In this document: positions 9,623 through 18,213 of the stretch, piece by piece
How positions within the stretch are numbered: the stretch's first letter is position 1
Layout: each line of letters opens with the position of its first letter
The notes under the pieces: model-generated
Told to the model about the DNA's origin: nothing
The model's input: the letters and a program-made list of their open reading frames with translations, nothing else
Databases searched by the model: none
Position numbers and translations under genes: made by a program
Origin: Pseudomonas flavescens
GTDB taxonomy: Bacteria; Pseudomonadota; Gammaproteobacteria; Pseudomonadales; Pseudomonadaceae
Reading direction: 5' to 3'
Assembly: GCF_013408425.1 (NCBI RefSeq)
Contig: NZ_JACBYV010000001.1
Span: forward strand, 4,340,001 to 4,404,000
DNA: 64,000 nt

Positions 9623-9709
9623 TGTAGGAGCCGGCTTGCCGGCGATGAACGATAACGCGGCCCAAGCGACAACCGCGGAGCCCGAATCGCTGGCAAGCCA
9701 GCTCCTACA
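9623..9709. repeat. REP/BIME element between dgcA and dgcB
   Basis: TGTAGGAGCCGGCTTGCCGG on the left faces GCTGGCAAGCCAGCTCCTAC on the right: two REP-type hairpins in inverted orientation, the common Pseudomonas 'GGAGC-CGGCTTGCCGG' design. It fills almost the whole dgcA-dgcB gap. It is open in the dgcB frame, so automated calls may extend dgcB into it. Confidence 0.85.
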
Positions 9710-9731
9710 AGACCCTTGCGGGAGCTTCACC

Positions 9732-11690
9732 ATGCTTGGCACCCTTCTCCCCATCCTGCTCTTCGCCGCCCTCGGCCTGGCCGTACTCGGCGCCGCGAAA
9801 CGCTTCTTCATGTGGCGCCGTGGCCGACCCGCCCAGGTCGACTGGCTCGGCGGCCTGCTGAACATGCCGCGGCGCTATCTGGTCGATCTGCACCACGTGG
9901 TCGAGCGTGACGCCTACATGTCGAAAACCCACGTGGCGACGGCGGGCGGCTTCGTGCTTGCCGCCGTGCTGGCGATCGTCGTGCATGGTTTCGGCCTGCA
10001 CAACCGCATCCTTGGCTTCGCCCTGCTGGCCGCGACGGCCTGCATGTTCGTTGGCGCCCTGTTCGTCGCCAAACGCAGACGCAATCCGCCGGCGCGGCTG
10101 TCGAAAGGCCCGTGGATGCGCCTGCCGAAAAGCCTGCTGATGTTCTCCGCGAGCTTCTTCATCGCCACGCTGCCGGTGGCCGGCATTCTGCCCACCGACT
10201 TCGGCGGCTGGGTGCTTGCGGCACTCCTGGCCGTGGGCGTGGCTTGGGGGGTGTGCGAACTGTTCTTTGGCATGACCTGGGGCGGGCCGATGAAGCATGC
10301 CTTCGCCGGCGCCCTGCACCTGGCCTGGCACCGCCGCAGCGAACGCTTTGGCGGGGGTCGCTCCACCGGCCTCAAGGCACTCGACCTGAGCGATCGCAAA
10401 GCACCGCTGGGTGTGGAAAAACCCACCGACTTCACCTGGAACCAGTTGCTCGGCTTCGACGCCTGCGTGCAGTGCGGCAAGTGCGAGGCCATGTGCCCGG
10501 CCTTCGCGGCTGGCCAGCCACTGAACCCGAAGAAACTGATCCAGGACATGGTCATCGGCCTGGCCGGTGGCAGCGACGCCAAGTTCGCCGGCTCGCCCTA
10601 TCCTGGCAAACCACTCGGTGAGCACAGCGGCGGCCCGCATCAGCCCATCGTCTCGCTGCAGGGCAAGGCGCTGGTCGATGCCGACACCCTGTGGTCATGC
10701 ACCACCTGCCGCGCCTGCGTGGAGGAGTGCCCGATGATGATCGAGCATGTCGATGCCATCGTCGACATGCGCCGCCACCTGACCCTGGAGAAAGGCTCGA
10801 CGCCGAACAAGGGTGCCGAGGTACTGGAAAACCTCATCGCCACCGACAACCCGGGCGGCTTCGCACCGGGCGGACGGCTGAACTGGGCCGCTGACCTGAA
10901 CCTGCCGCTGCTCAGCGAGAAACAACGCACCGACGTGCTGTTCTGGGTCGGCGACGGCGCCTTCGACATGCGCAACCAGCGCACCCTGCGCGCCTTCGTG
11001 AAGATCCTCAAGGCGTCCGGGGTGGACTTCGCCGTGCTCGGCCTGGAGGAACGCGACAGCGGTGACGTGGCGCGCCGTCTCGGCGACGAGGCGACCTTCC
11101 AGCAACTGGCCAACCGCAATATCGCCACCCTGGCCAAGTACCAGTTCAAGACCATCGTCTCCTGCGACCCGCACAGCTTTCACGTGCTGAAGAACGAGTA
11201 CGGCGCCCTGGGCGGCCATTATCAGGTCATGCACCACAGCACCTTCATCGAATCGTTGATGCAGCGCGACCTGCTGCCTCTCGGTCAACACAAGGGCGGC
11301 AGCGTGACCTATCACGACCCCTGCTACCTGGGCCGCTACAACGGCGAATATGAGGCGCCGCGCACGGTGCTCAAGGCCATCGGCATCGAAGTCAGGGAAA
11401 TGGCCCGTTCCGGTTTCCGCTCACGCTGTTGTGGCGGTGGCGGCGGTGCGCCGATCACCGACATCCCCGGCAAGCAGCGGATTCCCGACATGCGCATGGA
11501 AGACATCAAGGAAACCGGTGCCGAACTGGTGGCCGTCGGCTGCCCGCAATGCACCGTGATGCTCGAAGGCGTGGTCGAACCGCGCCCGCAGATCAAGGAC
11601 ATCGCCGAGCTGGTGGCCGAGGTACTGATCGAAAACGACGTACTGCAAAAGCAACCAGCGCCGCGACGTGAACTGGCGGAGGTGCCGTGA
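9732..11690 (+). CDS. dgcB: Dimethylglycine demethylase subunit DgcB (Fe-S, CCG-domain)
   Basis: A 652-residue membrane-anchored iron-sulfur protein. Three or four N-terminal hydrophobic segments (e.g. LLPILLFAALGLAVLGAA; AAVLAIVVHGFGL; ASFFIATLPVAGILP) are followed by two 4Fe-4S motifs, CVQCGKCEAMCP (from residue 245) and CTTCRACVEECP (from residue 323). A heterodisulfide-reductase-like CCG region (HDPCYLGRYN and CCGGGGG) closes the protein. It accepts electrons from DgcA and probably links to ETF and quinone. The start at 9732 (MLGTLL) follows GGGAGCTTCACC. The open frame runs 32 codons further upstream, but that stretch is REP repeat and is rejected. Confidence 0.92.
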   Translation: MLGTLLPILLFAALGLAVLGAAKRFFMWRRGRPAQVDWLGGLLNMPRRYLVDLHHVVERDAYMSKTHVATAGGFVLAAVLAIVVHGFGLHNRILGFALLAATACMFVGALFVAKRRRNPPARLSKGPWMRLPKSLLMFSASFFIATLPVAGILPTDFGGWVLAALLAVGVAWGVCELFFGMTWGGPMKHAFAGALHLAWHRRSERFGGGRSTGLKALDLSDRKAPLGVEKPTDFTWNQLLGFDACVQCGKCEAMCPAFAAGQPLNPKKLIQDMVIGLAGGSDAKFAGSPYPGKPLGEHSGGPHQPIVSLQGKALVDADTLWSCTTCRACVEECPMMIEHVDAIVDMRRHLTLEKGSTPNKGAEVLENLIATDNPGGFAPGGRLNWAADLNLPLLSEKQRTDVLFWVGDGAFDMRNQRTLRAFVKILKASGVDFAVLGLEERDSGDVARRLGDEATFQQLANRNIATLAKYQFKTIVSCDPHSFHVLKNEYGALGGHYQVMHHSTFIESLMQRDLLPLGQHKGGSVTYHDPCYLGRYNGEYEAPRTVLKAIGIEVREMARSGFRSRCCGGGGGAPITDIPGKQRIPDMRMEDIKETGAELVAVGCPQCTVMLEGVVEPRPQIKDIAELVAEVLIENDVLQKQPAPRRELAEVP

Positions 11691-11710
11691 TGATGGAACA
11701 CCCCACTCAC

Positions 11711-11790
11711 GTAGGAACCCGCTTGCGGGCGGTAGTGGCCACACGCTGCGCCAACGATGAGATCGCATCGCCGGCAAGCCGGCTCCTACA
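11711..11790. repeat. REP/BIME element between dgcB and etfA
   Basis: GTAGGAACCCGCTTGCGGGC at the left and GCCGGCAAGCCGGCTCCTAC at the right form two inverted hairpins of the same family as 9623-9709. The element lies between the dgcB stop and the etfA ribosome site. Confidence 0.85.
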
Positions 11791-11814
11791 AAAAAGCGCC
11801 GTGGAGATGCCGAC

Positions 11815-13044
11815 ATGAGTGACCTGATCCGCCGCGACCCGCGCGCCGAATGGATCGCACGCAATCGCCTGCATCCATTGCACGCCGCCCTGCAGACTCA
11901 GCAGACCCAGTGGCTCGGCCCCAACGGCCTGGTACGCAAGAATCCGCACGCCGCTGCCGCCGGCTTCATCGGCCCGGCCGGACTCAAGCGCATCGACCGC
12001 AGCGGCACGCAGCAGGGCGGCTCGAACAAGCGCCAGAGCGCCAGCGCGGAAGTGCAGTTGCCACTGCACGTGGTCGAGCAGCCAGCGTTCGTCATCGCCG
12101 TGGTGCCGGACATGGTCGGCGGCCGCCTGAGCAGCCACGACAAGGATCTGCTTGGCCTCGCCCACCAACTGGCTGGCAACGACGGCGCGGTACTTGCCGT
12201 GGTGTTTGGCGAAATCCGCGAAAGCACCTTCGAGACCGCAGGCGTGGACCGTCTGGTCCACCTCGATGGCGATGAGTACGCAGGCTACTCACCGGAGCAG
12301 CGCGTGCTTGCCCTGCGTGCCGTGGAAAGCCAGTTCGCGCCGCGTCACTGGTTGCTGCCGGACAGCCGCAACGGCGGCGGCGAACTGGGCCGACGCCTGG
12401 CTGCCAGCCTCGGCGAGCGCCCGGCGACGCGTGTCTGGCAGGTCCGGGACGGGCAAAGTACAGGCCGTGCTGGCGCGGGCCGCGAAGATATCGCCCAGGT
12501 AGCACCCCGCCTCATTCTTGCCGCTGCGGAATGCGCCGAACCGGTCAGCGAAAGTCGCCACGAAGCGCGGCGGGTCGAGCTGTCGGCGCAGGTCGCGCGC
12601 AACCTGCCGCGTATCGAAGACCTGGGCTCGGTGGCCGTCGACCCGGCGCAGATTCCCATGGCCGAAGCGGAGTTCATCCTCTCCGGCGGCAATGGCGTGA
12701 AGGACTGGGCCCTGTTCCATCGCGCCGCCGCGACGCTCGGCGCCACCGAAGGCGCCTCGCGGGTGGCAGTGGACGACGGCCACATGCCTCGCGGCCGCCA
12801 GGTCGGCGCCACCGGCACCTGGGTCACCGCCCGCGTGTACATGGCGGTCGGCATCTCCGGCGCGATCCAGCACCTGCAAGGCATCGGCGCCTGCGACAAG
12901 GTGGTGGCGATCAACCTCGACCCTGGCTGCGACATGATCAAGCGAGCGGACATGGCAGTGATCGGCGACTCCGCCGCCATCCTCCAGGCCTTGATGGAAC
13001 GGGTCGAAGCCCATCGCCAGGGAGCCAGACGCGATGCCGCATGA
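11815..13044 (+). CDS. etfA: Electron transfer flavoprotein alpha subunit (dgc-associated)
   Basis: A 409-residue ETF alpha subunit. The C-terminal FAD-binding domain shows GASRVAVDDGHMPRGRQVG, GATGTWVTARVYMAVGISG and KVVAINLDPGCDMIKRADM, all typical. It is about 90 residues longer than the housekeeping ETF alpha (~310) because of a basic N-terminal extension (residues 1-90, rich in R, Q, G). The P. aeruginosa dgc-linked homologue (PA5400) shares this. Its likely role is to carry electrons from DgcAB dimethylglycine/sarcosine demethylation to ETF-quinone oxidoreductase. The order etfA then etfB is the reverse of the housekeeping operon. Confidence 0.9.
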   Translation: MSDLIRRDPRAEWIARNRLHPLHAALQTQQTQWLGPNGLVRKNPHAAAAGFIGPAGLKRIDRSGTQQGGSNKRQSASAEVQLPLHVVEQPAFVIAVVPDMVGGRLSSHDKDLLGLAHQLAGNDGAVLAVVFGEIRESTFETAGVDRLVHLDGDEYAGYSPEQRVLALRAVESQFAPRHWLLPDSRNGGGELGRRLAASLGERPATRVWQVRDGQSTGRAGAGREDIAQVAPRLILAAAECAEPVSESRHEARRVELSAQVARNLPRIEDLGSVAVDPAQIPMAEAEFILSGGNGVKDWALFHRAAATLGATEGASRVAVDDGHMPRGRQVGATGTWVTARVYMAVGISGAIQHLQGIGACDKVVAINLDPGCDMIKRADMAVIGDSAAILQALMERVEAHRQGARRDAA

Positions 13045-13052
13045 GCAGCCTA

Positions 13053-13095
13053 TCGCGGGCATGGCCCGCTCCCACGAGATTGAAATGCCCGCGAA
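13053..13095. repeat. Half REP element between etfA and etfB
   Basis: TCGCGGGCATGGCCCGCTCC followed by CACGAG and ATGCCCGCGA matches one half of the 5551/22179/24216 element. It forms a hairpin within the 77-bp etfA-etfB gap. Confidence 0.7.
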
Positions 13096-13121
13096 ATCCC
13101 AAGTATCGGTGGAGTTCCAGC

Positions 13122-13895
13122 ATGGCTGAATTGAACGTCGTTGCCCTCGTCTCCATCGGCGCGCACCCGGCATCGGGACGGCCGCGGCGCGCCGAGCAGG
13201 ATGCCCGCGCCGTGGAACTGGGCCTGAAGCTGGCAGGTGAAAAGCTCAATGTGGTGCATGCCGGCGATCCGCACGAAGAAACCCTGCGCGCCTACCTGGG
13301 CATGGGCCTGCCCGGCCTCAGCGTCCTCGAACAGACTCGCGAGGCCGATGCCCTGCCGGCCCTGGCCGAGCACCTGCAACGCGCCAAGGCACAGTTGGTG
13401 CTGACCGGCAGCCAGGCGGAAACCGGTGAAGGTTCGGGCATGCTGCCCTACCTGCTGGCCGAGCGTCTGGGCTGGCCGCTGATCGTTGGCCTGGCGGAAG
13501 TGGAAAGCATCGAAGGCGGCAGCGCCCAGGTGCTGCAGGCACTACCCCGGGGGCAACGGCGCCGGCTCAAGGTACGCCTGCCCTTCGTCGCCAGCGTCGA
13601 CGGTGCGGCACCGGCCGCTCGCCAGAGCGCATTCGGCCCGGCCCGCCGCGGCACTGTGGATAATGAATCGGTGGAGCTGGTCGACGACCCGCTCTATGCC
13701 GATGCCCAGTGGCAACCGGCCCGTCCGCGACCCAAGCGCCTGAAGGTGATCAAGGCCAAGACCGGTGCCGAGCGCATGAAGGCGGCCACGGCCAAGGCTT
13801 CAGGTGGCGCAGGCCAGGTGCTCAACGGCGTCTCGCCACAGGAGGGCGCAGAGGCTATCTTCAAGTTGTTGCTGGACGAAGGCGTACTGCGCTGA
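13122..13895 (+). CDS. etfB: Electron transfer flavoprotein beta subunit (dgc-associated)
   Basis: A 257-residue ETF beta subunit that binds AMP and dimerises with the preceding alpha subunit. Visible features are VALVSIGAHPASGRPRRAEQ at the N terminus, the adenine-nucleotide loop TGSQAETGEGSGMLPYLLAE (about residues 95-115), and WPLIVGLAEVESIEGG. The typical 'KRVVD' opening of housekeeping beta subunits is diverged, consistent with a specialised dgc paralog. The start follows GGTGGAGTTCCAGC. The open frame extends far upstream through etfA in a wrong phase and is ignored. Confidence 0.88.
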   Translation: MAELNVVALVSIGAHPASGRPRRAEQDARAVELGLKLAGEKLNVVHAGDPHEETLRAYLGMGLPGLSVLEQTREADALPALAEHLQRAKAQLVLTGSQAETGEGSGMLPYLLAERLGWPLIVGLAEVESIEGGSAQVLQALPRGQRRRLKVRLPFVASVDGAAPAARQSAFGPARRGTVDNESVELVDDPLYADAQWQPARPRPKRLKVIKAKTGAERMKAATAKASGGAGQVLNGVSPQEGAEAIFKLLLDEGVLR

Positions 13896-13934
13896 CGGGG
13901 CGCCGATCTTCACACACTCCACGAGGACAGGACG

Positions 13935-14183
13935 ATGATGCACGCCGAATTGATCGACCAGGAAGATCTCCGCGAACGCTTGGTAGCCCTGGGCATCAGC
14001 ATTCCCAGCGGCGCCAGCGCCGAGCAGGCCTGCGAGTACGCGGTCACCGGCCTGTGCCCGGAACGCGCCGTGGCCCTGCGCCGCATGGTCGAAGACATAC
14101 TCGCCGGTAGCGCCACCGTGCTGCCGACCGTGCGCGAAGCCATCTCCCGCACCCTGCTGCCGGCGCTCGTGCCACGCCGCTAG
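13935..14183 (+). CDS. Small conserved protein after etfB
   Basis: An 82-residue soluble protein, MMHAELIDQEDLRERLVALG..., with a strong GAGGACAGGACG ribosome site 39 bp after etfB. It is mostly helical (RMVEDILAGSATVLPTVREA) and ends with the basic tail VPRR. No recognised domain. An equivalent small ORF appears to follow the ETF genes in the P. aeruginosa cluster, so it is probably real and co-transcribed. Function unknown. Confidence 0.6.
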   Translation: MMHAELIDQEDLRERLVALGISIPSGASAEQACEYAVTGLCPERAVALRRMVEDILAGSATVLPTVREAISRTLLPALVPRR

Positions 14184-14226
14184 GGCTGGGCAAGCGCAGC
14201 CGTCCTGCTCGGCAAACCGCCACGCG

Positions 14227-14462
14227 TTGCACACAAATACTGTGCATGCGCCTGTGGATAAACTGTTGAATAACTGCCAGCCGCCCGCCAGCACGGGCGC
14301 TGCAGGCAGTTGTCCGTTTTTTGTCCATGCTTCTCTCGACGGTATCGCCGAGAGGCCCTTTCCAGGGCCTTTGCCGTGATGAACGCGAAGAACGAGCAGC
14401 GTTTTCTTCAGCACCAATAGCTTGCGCACAAATACTGTGTGCGTGGCTGTGGATAAGCTGTT
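14227..14462. repeat. Pair of 41-bp direct repeats containing DnaA-box-like sequence
   Basis: The 457-bp gap between the small ORF and gbdR contains two 41-bp near copies, 14227-14267 and 14422-14462. Both start TTGC[AG]CACAAATACTGTG and end with CTGTGGATAA[AG]CTGTT. TGTGGATAA (14253-14261 and 14448-14456) is a perfect reverse complement of the DnaA box TTATCCACA. GCACA-N7-TGTGC forms a small inverted repeat in the first copy. The pair frames a GC hairpin, AGGCCCTTTCCAGGGCCT. No gene is seen. Confidence 0.65.
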
Positions 14463-14565
14463 TGGAAAGCGCTGAAAGCCCGGTGACACATGGCTTTCGA
14501 GCGGCTGGTGCTTTTTTGTACTCAGCATCCCTGGCGACCACCCTTGGGTCGTCACAAGCGACGGC

Positions 14566-14588
14566 AAAAATCGCCCCAGGCGATTTTT
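14566..14588. terminator. Bidirectional intrinsic terminator between dgc cluster and gbdR
   Basis: A perfect inverted repeat, AAAAATCGCC-CCA-GGCGATTTTT, with A/T tracts on both sides. It can terminate gbdR (minus strand) and transcripts arriving from the dgc-etf side. Confidence 0.8.
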
Positions 14589-14640
14589 CGCTCAGCATGC
14601 ATCCGGTGGTAACGGCCAGAAGCCGTCACCGCCATTCGGA

Positions 14641-15741
14641 TCAGAGGATGCGTACGCTGGCGAAGGTCGACTCACCCTGAGCACGGCTGAGCGCGGACAT
14701 GGCGGAAGACGACTCGTGCATCAGGTCGTCATGGATCGGCACCAGGGAAATCACGTTCGAGCTGCTGCCGGCGCGCTCATCGCGCGGCGGAATGCCGAAG
14801 TACTCGCGGTAGCACTTGGAGAAGTGCGGGGTGGAGACGAAGCCGCAGACCGAGGCGACTTCGATGATCGACATCGAGGTCTGCTTGAGCAACTGCCGGG
14901 CGCGTATCAGGCGCAGCTTCAGGTAATAGCGCGACGGTGAGCAGTGCAGGTACTTCTGGAACAGCCGTTCCAGCTGGCGACGCGAAACATCCACGTAGAG
15001 CGCCAGTTGATCGAGGTCGATGGGCTCCTCGAGGTTGGCTTCCATCAGGGCGACGATTTCCTGCAGTTTCGGCTGATTGGTGCCGAGCATGTGCTTGAGC
15101 GGCACGCGCTGATGATCCTGCTCGTTGCGAATGCGCTCGTAGATGAACATCTCGGAGATCGCCGCTGCCAGTTCGCGACCATGCTCGCGGCCGATCAGGT
15201 GCAGCATCATGTCCATCGGCGCAGTGCCGCCGGACGAGGTATTGCGGTTGCGGTCGATGGAGAACAGCCGCGTGGTGATGGCCGCACGGGGGAAGGCCTC
15301 CTGCATCGCGGCAAGAAACTCCCAGTGCACGCTGCAATCGTAGCCGTCGAGCAAACCGGCCTTGGCCAGCGCCCAGCTGCCCGTACACACCGCGCCCATC
15401 TGCCGGCCCTGACGAGCCTGGGCCTGCAGCCACTGCACGTGTTCGCGGGTGACGCTGCGCTGGATGTCCACACCGCCACAGACGATCACCGCGCTCAGGG
15501 CTGGCGCGTTGGCGGTACAGGCATCCGGGGTGATCTGCAGACCGTCGCTGGCGCACACCGGCAAGCCATTGAGGGTCAGGGTGTGCCAGCGATACAGCTC
15601 CTTGCCGGAGAGCTGGTTGGCCATGCGCAGGGGCTCCACGGCAGACGCCAGGGAGATCAGGGTGAAATTGTCCAACAGGAGAAACCCGATGGATTGGGGA
15701 ACACGGCTCTGGAGCTGCGCTCCTTGATTGAACTGTGACAT
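14641..15741 (-). CDS. gbdR: Glycine betaine/dimethylglycine-responsive activator GbdR
   Basis: A 366-residue AraC-family activator with an N-terminal GATase-1/DJ-1-like sensor (IGFLLLDNFTLISLASAVEP; GAVCTGSWALAKAGLLDG) and a C-terminal AraC HTH (YVDVSRRQLERLFQKYLHCS; VASVCGFVSTPHFSKCYR). Length and sequence match P. aeruginosa GbdR (PA5380). GbdR responds to glycine betaine and dimethylglycine and activates dgcAB, cbcXWV and, in that species, gbcAB and plcH. It lies between its presumed targets dgc (upstream) and cbc (divergent, downstream), as in P. aeruginosa. The C-terminal ~40 residues after the HTH are polar and low in conservation. Confidence 0.94.
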   Translation of the reverse strand: MSQFNQGAQLQSRVPQSIGFLLLDNFTLISLASAVEPLRMANQLSGKELYRWHTLTLNGLPVCASDGLQITPDACTANAPALSAVIVCGGVDIQRSVTREHVQWLQAQARQGRQMGAVCTGSWALAKAGLLDGYDCSVHWEFLAAMQEAFPRAAITTRLFSIDRNRNTSSGGTAPMDMMLHLIGREHGRELAAAISEMFIYERIRNEQDHQRVPLKHMLGTNQPKLQEIVALMEANLEEPIDLDQLALYVDVSRRQLERLFQKYLHCSPSRYYLKLRLIRARQLLKQTSMSIIEVASVCGFVSTPHFSKCYREYFGIPPRDERAGSSSNVISLVPIHDDLMHESSSAMSALSRAQGESTFASVRIL

Positions 15742-17015
15742 CGGTGAACCCTCACGCTAAGCACGTTGTGAGCCTTCATCGCGAGGCTCTGATTTTCTTG
15801 TATTCACGGCACAAGGCAGTCAAGCAGATGGCCTATGCAACGCAAAGGTCATGCCGACATTGAACGGTCGTTCAACAAAAACGTGCACCAGGCTGGAACG
15901 CCCCGGCAGAGCGAGCCGCGGGGGCTCGCAGATGCTTCGTGAAATAGCCGTGAAGTGCCCTGCCACAAGGGCCTGAGCATTTTGGTAGCACTGCCGCCAA
16001 TGGGTGTTCCCGTACATTTGTGAGGGTTACCTGCCGACAGTAACGGAGGCTGTGACCGAGTAGTCACGGCAATGACGATTCGGCCCGCGCTTCACCTGCA
16101 CCAAAAGCTGGCGGATGACCGGTCATCTGAGCAAAAAGCGCCCACGGGCGACAGTCAGGATTTCCTTCTATCTGCCGCGCCCATCGACGATCATGGCGAA
16201 CGGCCGGCACGGCATTATCAAAGCCGGCTCATCTCGATCCATCGACAGCCATCGGCTCTCGGATCCCTGCCGCCTACATGGCCAGCAGACGACCAGTACA
16301 GTGTAAAAAACGCACGTTCAGCGACGCTTTTGCAGCGACCGACAGGCTTACATACGTTTTTTTTCGAATTCGCTACAGCCCCCGGTTCACCTAGCCTAAG
16401 GCCGGCTGAAAAGCTGAGAACCGCGCCACATGCGGCCTCCAGCTTTGGCCAAGGGTAGAAAAAATCTGTTATGGTTTTTTAGGCGACGCACCTTGGTGTC
16501 GTCGCCCAACACGTCAGGGTCGCAATTCGATAATTGCCGCGACCGCAAGACTATATCGTTGAGTCAGCCGATTTCGTCGCTGTCGCTCTTGACCAGAGTG
16601 GCAGACCGGAGCCCTCCGCTCCGGACCGAAGAACAGATAAGTGCTGGCTACCGCAACAGGGCGCCAGTCCAACAAGAAATTTCGGATGTACGCGCATCTC
16701 GGATGAGATGTGAATTCCCAAAGGACTGGGCTTCGTAACACTGCCAGAGGGTTTGGAAAGCAGTTTGCAGCACGGCAATGCATTATTCATTCGACACGAA
16801 ATCCAGGAATGCCGGGGGCTGCGAGCAGCCAGGGCAGGTCTCTGGGAGCGTGCGCGAGTGCCAGCAGAACGCCATGTAACAGAACGCTGTCCAAACCTCG
16901 GAACCGTGTATATACCCACAAGCAAGAACAGTCGACATCGCCTGACGAACGCCCGGTGGGCGCTCGGCAGGCCGCGTGTAGCTGCTCTGGATGTCTACTG
17001 AAGGGGAACCATCCC
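15742..17015. promoter_or_regulatory. 1.27-kb gene-free gap between gbdR and cbcV with tandem hairpins
   Basis: No convincing gene: open frames here have poor codon use and no ribosome sites. Two neighbouring stem-loops stand out. The first is GGCGACGCACC...GGTGTCGTCGCC at 16482-16506, preceded by TTTTTT; the second is GGTCGCAAT...ATTGCCGCGACC at 16518-16544. They lie ~470 bp upstream of cbcV and could belong to a long 5' leader or to a factor-binding region. The gap must contain the gbdR promoter (near 15.8 kb) and the cbcVWX promoter. Confidence 0.45.
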
Positions 17016-18212
17016 ATGCAGTCTGGAAAAATCGTCGTCGAGAACCTCTACAAGGTGTTTGGCGACAAGCCGCAAGAAGCCATCGACCTGCTCAAGCAAG
17101 GTTGGAGCAAGGACAGAATTCTCGCCGAGAAAGGCGCCGTCATTGGCGTCAGCGACGTCTCGTTCAGCGTCGAGGAAGGTGAAATCTTCGTACTGATGGG
17201 CCTCTCCGGCTCCGGTAAATCCACCCTCATCCGCCTGATCAACCGGTTGGTCGAACCGACTGCCGGAGACGTCTTCATCGACGGGCAGAACGTCGCCAAG
17301 CTGCCCAAGGATCAACTGATCGAACTGCGCCGCCGCGACATGAGCATGGTCTTCCAGTCATTCGCACTGATGCCCTCGCGCACCGTTCTGGACAACGCCG
17401 CCTTCGGCCTCGAAGTGGCCGGCAAGGGCCGCAAGGAGCGCGAAGAGCGCGCCATGCAGGTCCTCACCCAGGTTGGTCTGGATACCTTCGCCAGCAAATT
17501 CCCCCACGAGCTCTCGGGCGGCATGCAACAGCGCGTCGGCCTGGCTCGCGCCCTGGCAGTCGACCCCTCGATGATCATCATGGATGAGGCCTTCTCGGCC
17601 CTCGACCCACTCAAGCGCCGCGAGATGCAGGACATCCTGCTCGAGCTGCAGAAGACCGACCGCCGCACCATCATCTTCGTGTCTCACGATATCGAAGAGG
17701 CCATGCGCATCGGCAGTCGCATCGGCATCATGGAAGGCGGCAAGCTGATTCAGGTCGGCACGCCACAGGAACTCATCGACAATCCTGCCAACGAATACGT
17801 GCGCAACTTCTTCGATACGGTCGACACCAGCCGCTATCTCACCGCTGGCCAGCTCAAGTCCGACAGCGTGCCGATCTACGTGCACAACGGTAAAGCGCCC
17901 GATGCGCAAACCGTTTGCCGTGAGCTGCAGGAACAGGACAAGCACTACGCCTTCATCGTCGACGAAGACAACAAGTTCCAAGGCTCCATCAGCCTGGAGA
18001 AGATCGCCCTGCTGGTCGAAGGCGGCGAATCCTGCTCCCTGAACCAGGCCGTGCTCAAGGAAATCAATCCGGTTCCCGAGGACATGCCACTGGATCAGGT
18101 GATCGGTCGCCTGGTGGACAACGAGGGTCCGATCCCGGTGGTCGACCAGGACGGCAATTACAGTGGCGCCATCAGCAAAGGCCGCCTCCTGACTCGTCTG
18201 CAGGGAGAATGA
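17016..18212 (+). CDS. cbcV: Choline/betaine/carnitine ABC transporter ATPase CbcV
   Basis: A 398-residue ATPase of the quaternary-amine (ProV/OpuAA) type. Walker A is GLSGSGKST (about residues 64-72), the signature LSGGMQQRVGLARAL, and Walker B MIIMDEAFSALDP. The C-terminal ~120 residues are two CBS domains (VDEDNKFQGSISLEKI; VVDQDGNYSGAISKGRLL), which in relatives sense osmotic or nucleotide state. The ATG at 17016 is used because MQSGKIVVENLYKVFGDKP starts the conserved domain and AAGGGGAACC precedes it. It is followed one base later by cbcW. It powers uptake for CbcX and CaiX. Confidence 0.92.
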   Translation: MQSGKIVVENLYKVFGDKPQEAIDLLKQGWSKDRILAEKGAVIGVSDVSFSVEEGEIFVLMGLSGSGKSTLIRLINRLVEPTAGDVFIDGQNVAKLPKDQLIELRRRDMSMVFQSFALMPSRTVLDNAAFGLEVAGKGRKEREERAMQVLTQVGLDTFASKFPHELSGGMQQRVGLARALAVDPSMIIMDEAFSALDPLKRREMQDILLELQKTDRRTIIFVSHDIEEAMRIGSRIGIMEGGKLIQVGTPQELIDNPANEYVRNFFDTVDTSRYLTAGQLKSDSVPIYVHNGKAPDAQTVCRELQEQDKHYAFIVDEDNKFQGSISLEKIALLVEGGESCSLNQAVLKEINPVPEDMPLDQVIGRLVDNEGPIPVVDQDGNYSGAISKGRLLTRLQGE

Positions 18213-18213
18213 C

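Noticed and set aside
9636..9731. 32-codon N-terminal extension of dgcB
   Set aside because: It is REP sequence; a good ribosome site precedes the ATG at 9732, and the conserved membrane segment starts there.
16072..16925. Several 60-130-codon frames in the gbdR-cbcV gap
   Set aside because: No ribosome sites, poor codon use for this genome, overlapping in several frames.
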